The position numbers and the translations under genes are program-made. A DNA stretch of 7,960 nt from Lachnospiraceae bacterium (GTDB taxonomy: Bacteria > Bacillota > Clostridia > Lachnospirales > Lachnospiraceae): assembly GCA_009787745.1 (NCBI GenBank), contig WQST01000113.1, positions 1 to 7,960 on the forward strand, written 5' to 3'. Shown here one piece after another: positions 6,950 through 7,960 of this stretch (position 1 is the stretch's first letter; each line of letters begins with the position of its first letter). The notes under the pieces are model-generated. The model was not told where the DNA came from. It worked only from the letters and a program-made list of their open reading frames with translations, and ran no database searches.

Positions 6950-7192
6950 TTATTTCCCAACATAAATAATATCGCCGTTATAAATATTTGCCTGGCTATA
7001 TGTAAGCCTCGGATTGATATGCCCCTCATTCCGTGCTGATTCTACCGATGCCCTGAATACATCAATCTGATCTGGCAACAGCCCTCTTTCATTCAAAACT
7101 GATAAAGTATCAGCGATGACTTGATTCTCATCTACTTGTACATTAAATCGCTGTTTATTCGGTAAGATAGTAAAACTTAATGTCAGCAACAT
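6950..7192 (-). CDS. esaB: EsaB/YukD-like ubiquitin-fold protein of type VII secretion
   Basis: This is an 80-residue soluble protein with the length and pattern of the YukD/EsaB family: a first beta hairpin (LTLSFTILPNKQRFNVQV, 3-20), a central helix (VIADTLSVLNERG, about 25-37), and a C-terminal strand pair ending NGDIIYVGK. Like YukD, it lacks a C-terminal diglycine and would not be conjugated. EsaB is a cytosolic factor needed for T7SSb activity or its control. It starts inside the direct repeat, and its ribosome site (AAAGGAAAGGG, about six bases before ATG) is the former coding sequence of the basic EssA tail. It ends 42 bases before esaA. The first 20 residues are duplicated beside tyrA. 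Recognition is by fold pattern and neighbours; sequence identity to named members is low. Confidence 0.74.
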   Translation of the reverse strand: MLLTLSFTILPNKQRFNVQVDENQVIADTLSVLNERGLLPDQIDVFRASVESARNEGHINPRLTYSQANIYNGDIIYVGK

Positions 7193-7295
7193 ATTTTTCC
7201 CTTTCCTTTCCCTTTTTGCGATGATATTTATATAGTATCATGCCAAATAACAAAATATCTCCTAAACAAATCAAAGCATATCAAGCATTAAATGC
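7132..7295 (+). repeat. 164-bp direct repeat, copy 2 (essA remnant / esaB 5' end)
   Basis: Partner of 3811-3974, same orientation, ungapped, 16 mismatches, offset 3321 bases. In this copy the esaB-like frame is intact and continues leftward, while the essA-like frame carries an in-frame stop and has lost most of its 5' part. The right edge comes six bases after the end of a frameshifted small gene. Confidence 0.95.
7155..7295 (-). pseudogene. Remnant of an essA-like gene (C-terminal membrane segment and tail)
   Basis: In the frame corresponding to the intact essA-like gene this reads AFNA, stop, then YALICLGDILLFGMILYKYH and a KKGKERE tail ending in TAA at the equivalent position. The TGA at 7281-7283 replaces the TGG (Trp105) of the intact copy, and an Asp (from GTG to GAT) interrupts the membrane helix. 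The rest of the gene is missing or diverged beyond recognition. Its 3' part is preserved probably because it carries the ribosome site and start of esaB. TGA recoding is unlikely because aroF uses TGA as a stop and tryptophan is TGG in neighbouring genes. Confidence 0.85.
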
Positions 7296-7300
7296 ATATC

Positions 7301-7422
7301 TTAAAAGTCATTGATATTTACTAATAATACTCCTTCATTCCTCGCTACTTTTTGCAAAAAATCTTCCTTAGTAATAAGTGGCTCTTTTTCTCTTTCAACT
7401 CTTCAAATAACACTTTGTTCAT
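7301..7422 (-). pseudogene. Small gene interrupted by a frameshift, about 40 residues if restored
   Basis: The ATG at 7422 has a good ribosome site (AGGAG, eight bases away) and overlaps the preceding stop as ATGA. It reads MNKVLFEELKEKK, then leaves frame at an A5 run and stops at 7345 after 25 codons. A one-base shift back gives a protein-like continuation, EPLITKEDFLQKVARNEGVL, ending at TAA 7301. Either one A was lost (a pseudogene or sequencing error) or a -1 slip on AAA AAG makes a 40-residue product; the preceding G makes the heptamer non-ideal. It may be part of the decayed essA paralogue that follows (compare FLQEKEQVISLDSN of the intact gene), but that similarity is weak. Not recognised as a family. 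Confidence 0.45.
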
Positions 7423-7604
7423 CTCATCTTCTCCTTCTCCCGGTAAGGTTGTCGCATTGCATCCAATAAAAAATACACTAATATTACAGTTTTTACTATT
7501 TTTATAGATAATTTACCTTTTCTATTTTTGAAAGTAACAGCATTTTGCACTATTTTATCCATTTCAATAATTGAATTAGGATAAGATTTTATATCTTTTG
7601 ACAT
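7419..7604 (-). CDS. Small protein of unknown function with a possible membrane segment
   Basis: This is a 61-residue frame beginning MSKDIKSYPNSIIEMDKIVQ. A mostly hydrophobic stretch at about 34-50 (IKIVKTVILVYFLLDAM) could be one membrane span, although two lysines make it marginal. The tail (RQPYREKEKMR) is strongly basic. AGGTG lies six bases before the ATG at 7604; an in-frame GTG at 7613 falls inside this ribosome site and is rejected. It sits 33 bases after the stop of the preceding gene and overlaps the following broken gene by ATGA, so the group looks like one transcript. I do not recognise the family. Its place upstream of the T7SS genes suggests an accessory role, but that is context only. 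Confidence 0.5.
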   Translation of the reverse strand: MSKDIKSYPNSIIEMDKIVQNAVTFKNRKGKLSIKIVKTVILVYFLLDAMRQPYREKEKMR

Positions 7605-7637
7605 TATCGTCACCTTTTACTGCATCGCCTAACCACT

Positions 7638-7960
7638 TCAATCATCCATTTCACAAAAATTCTTTACAATATCAACTGATCTTACGCTATTGACAAATCC
7701 CATAAAGTATTTATTGTTTTTGCTAAAGTATAAAAGTGATCCAGAAGATGCATCATTATGTGGTATTTGAGCATGACAAGGGTTTTCTGAAAAACGCCAA
7801 CGCATTTCTTTTAGCATCTCTATGTCTGTTGTTCTGACTATATAAAACTCAGTATCAAAATCGTCTTTTATACGATATCGATCAAAACCATAATCTCTTT
7901 CAAAATATGTACGCTGGTTATTGTAAATAATCTCAACTTCTTCCTCAATTGTTTTGAGAT
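7638..7960 (-). CDS. Uncharacterised protein, C-terminal 106 residues (5' end outside window)
   Basis: An open frame enters from the right edge and runs 106 codons to TGA. The visible part is soluble, acidic and rich in aromatic residues: it starts with a charged stretch (KTIEEEVEIIYNNQRTYFER) and contains FYIVRTTDIEMLKEMRWRF, PCHAQIPHNDASSGSLLYFS and KNNKYFMGFVNSV. There is no membrane segment or signature I can name. Codon use and protein-like composition make it a real gene rather than a chance frame. Placed first in the T7SS-side cluster, it could be a secreted effector tail, an immunity protein or a chaperone; none can be supported from the sequence. Other frames across this stretch are closed. 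Confidence 0.65.
   Translation of the reverse strand, partial: LKTIEEEVEIIYNNQRTYFERDYGFDRYRIKDDFDTEFYIVRTTDIEMLKEMRWRFSENPCHAQIPHNDASSGSLLYFSKNNKYFMGFVNSVRSVDIVKNFCEMDD

Noticed and set aside
7281..7283. TGA at a conserved Trp position, suggesting TGA is read as Trp
   Set aside because: aroF ends with TGA at a normal coupled junction, other genes here use TGG for tryptophan, and this frame has further damage. It is a dead copy.
7205..7300. Possible promoter for esaB within the essA remnant (TTGTTA and TATAAA)
   Set aside because: The spacer is about 15 bases and the region is conserved coding sequence from essA; not distinguishable from A+T-rich background.
1..7960. CRISPR arrays, tRNA or rRNA genes, insertion sequences
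   Set aside because: No regularly spaced short repeats, no cloverleaf or rRNA-like sequence, and no transposase or terminal inverted repeats were seen by reading both strands.

Overview
This window looks like a chromosomal stretch of a low-to-moderate GC Bacillota (Firmicutes), possibly a clostridial or related anaerobe. The reasons are the NatA-type ABC ATPase, the medium-form threonine ammonia-lyase, the DAHP synthase with an N-terminal ferredoxin-like domain, the strong AGGAG-type ribosome sites, and above all a Bacillota-style type VII secretion (T7SSb) gene module. TGA is used as a normal stop. The genus cannot be settled from the sequence alone.

Left part (1-3767), core metabolism. A NatA-like ABC ATPase (partial) and ilvA (threonine to 2-oxobutanoate, entry to isoleucine synthesis) read on the minus strand. 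They diverge from an aroF-tyrA operon on the plus strand (DAHP synthase, then prephenate dehydrogenase, with a 4-base ATGA overlap), which commits carbon to aromatic and tyrosine synthesis. The 271-base divergent region holds a recognisable sigma-A promoter for each direction, a perfect inverted repeat at the presumed aroF start point, and a roughly 140-nt ilvA leader carrying two overlapping short reading frames. The downstream one ends in an ATGA overlap with ilvA.

Right part (3768-7960), accessory island. It is visibly more A+T rich and all on the minus strand, convergent with tyrA. In transcription order it holds: a protein of unknown family (5' end outside the window), a 61-aa protein with a possible membrane segment, a frameshifted small gene, the decayed 3' end of an essA-like gene, and then an apparently intact esaB-like, esaA-like, essA-like trio. 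These three encode the ubiquitin-like cytosolic protein, the large ectodomain membrane protein and the small membrane protein of T7SSb. The core ATPase EssC, EssB and WXG100 substrates are not in the window.

The most notable structure is a 164-bp ungapped direct repeat (148/164 identical by hand count) at 3811-3974 and 7132-7295, 3321 bases apart. Each copy spans the essA end/esaB start junction, where the two genes overlap in different frames. In the left copy essA is whole and esaB is cut after codon 20. In the right copy esaB is whole and essA is a remnant with a stop codon. The esaB-esaA-essA unit is therefore bounded by halves of a former essA-esaB junction, which is what a tandemly amplified T7SS module would leave. 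The left repeat edge lies only 43 bases past the tyrA stop and marks a sharp island boundary.
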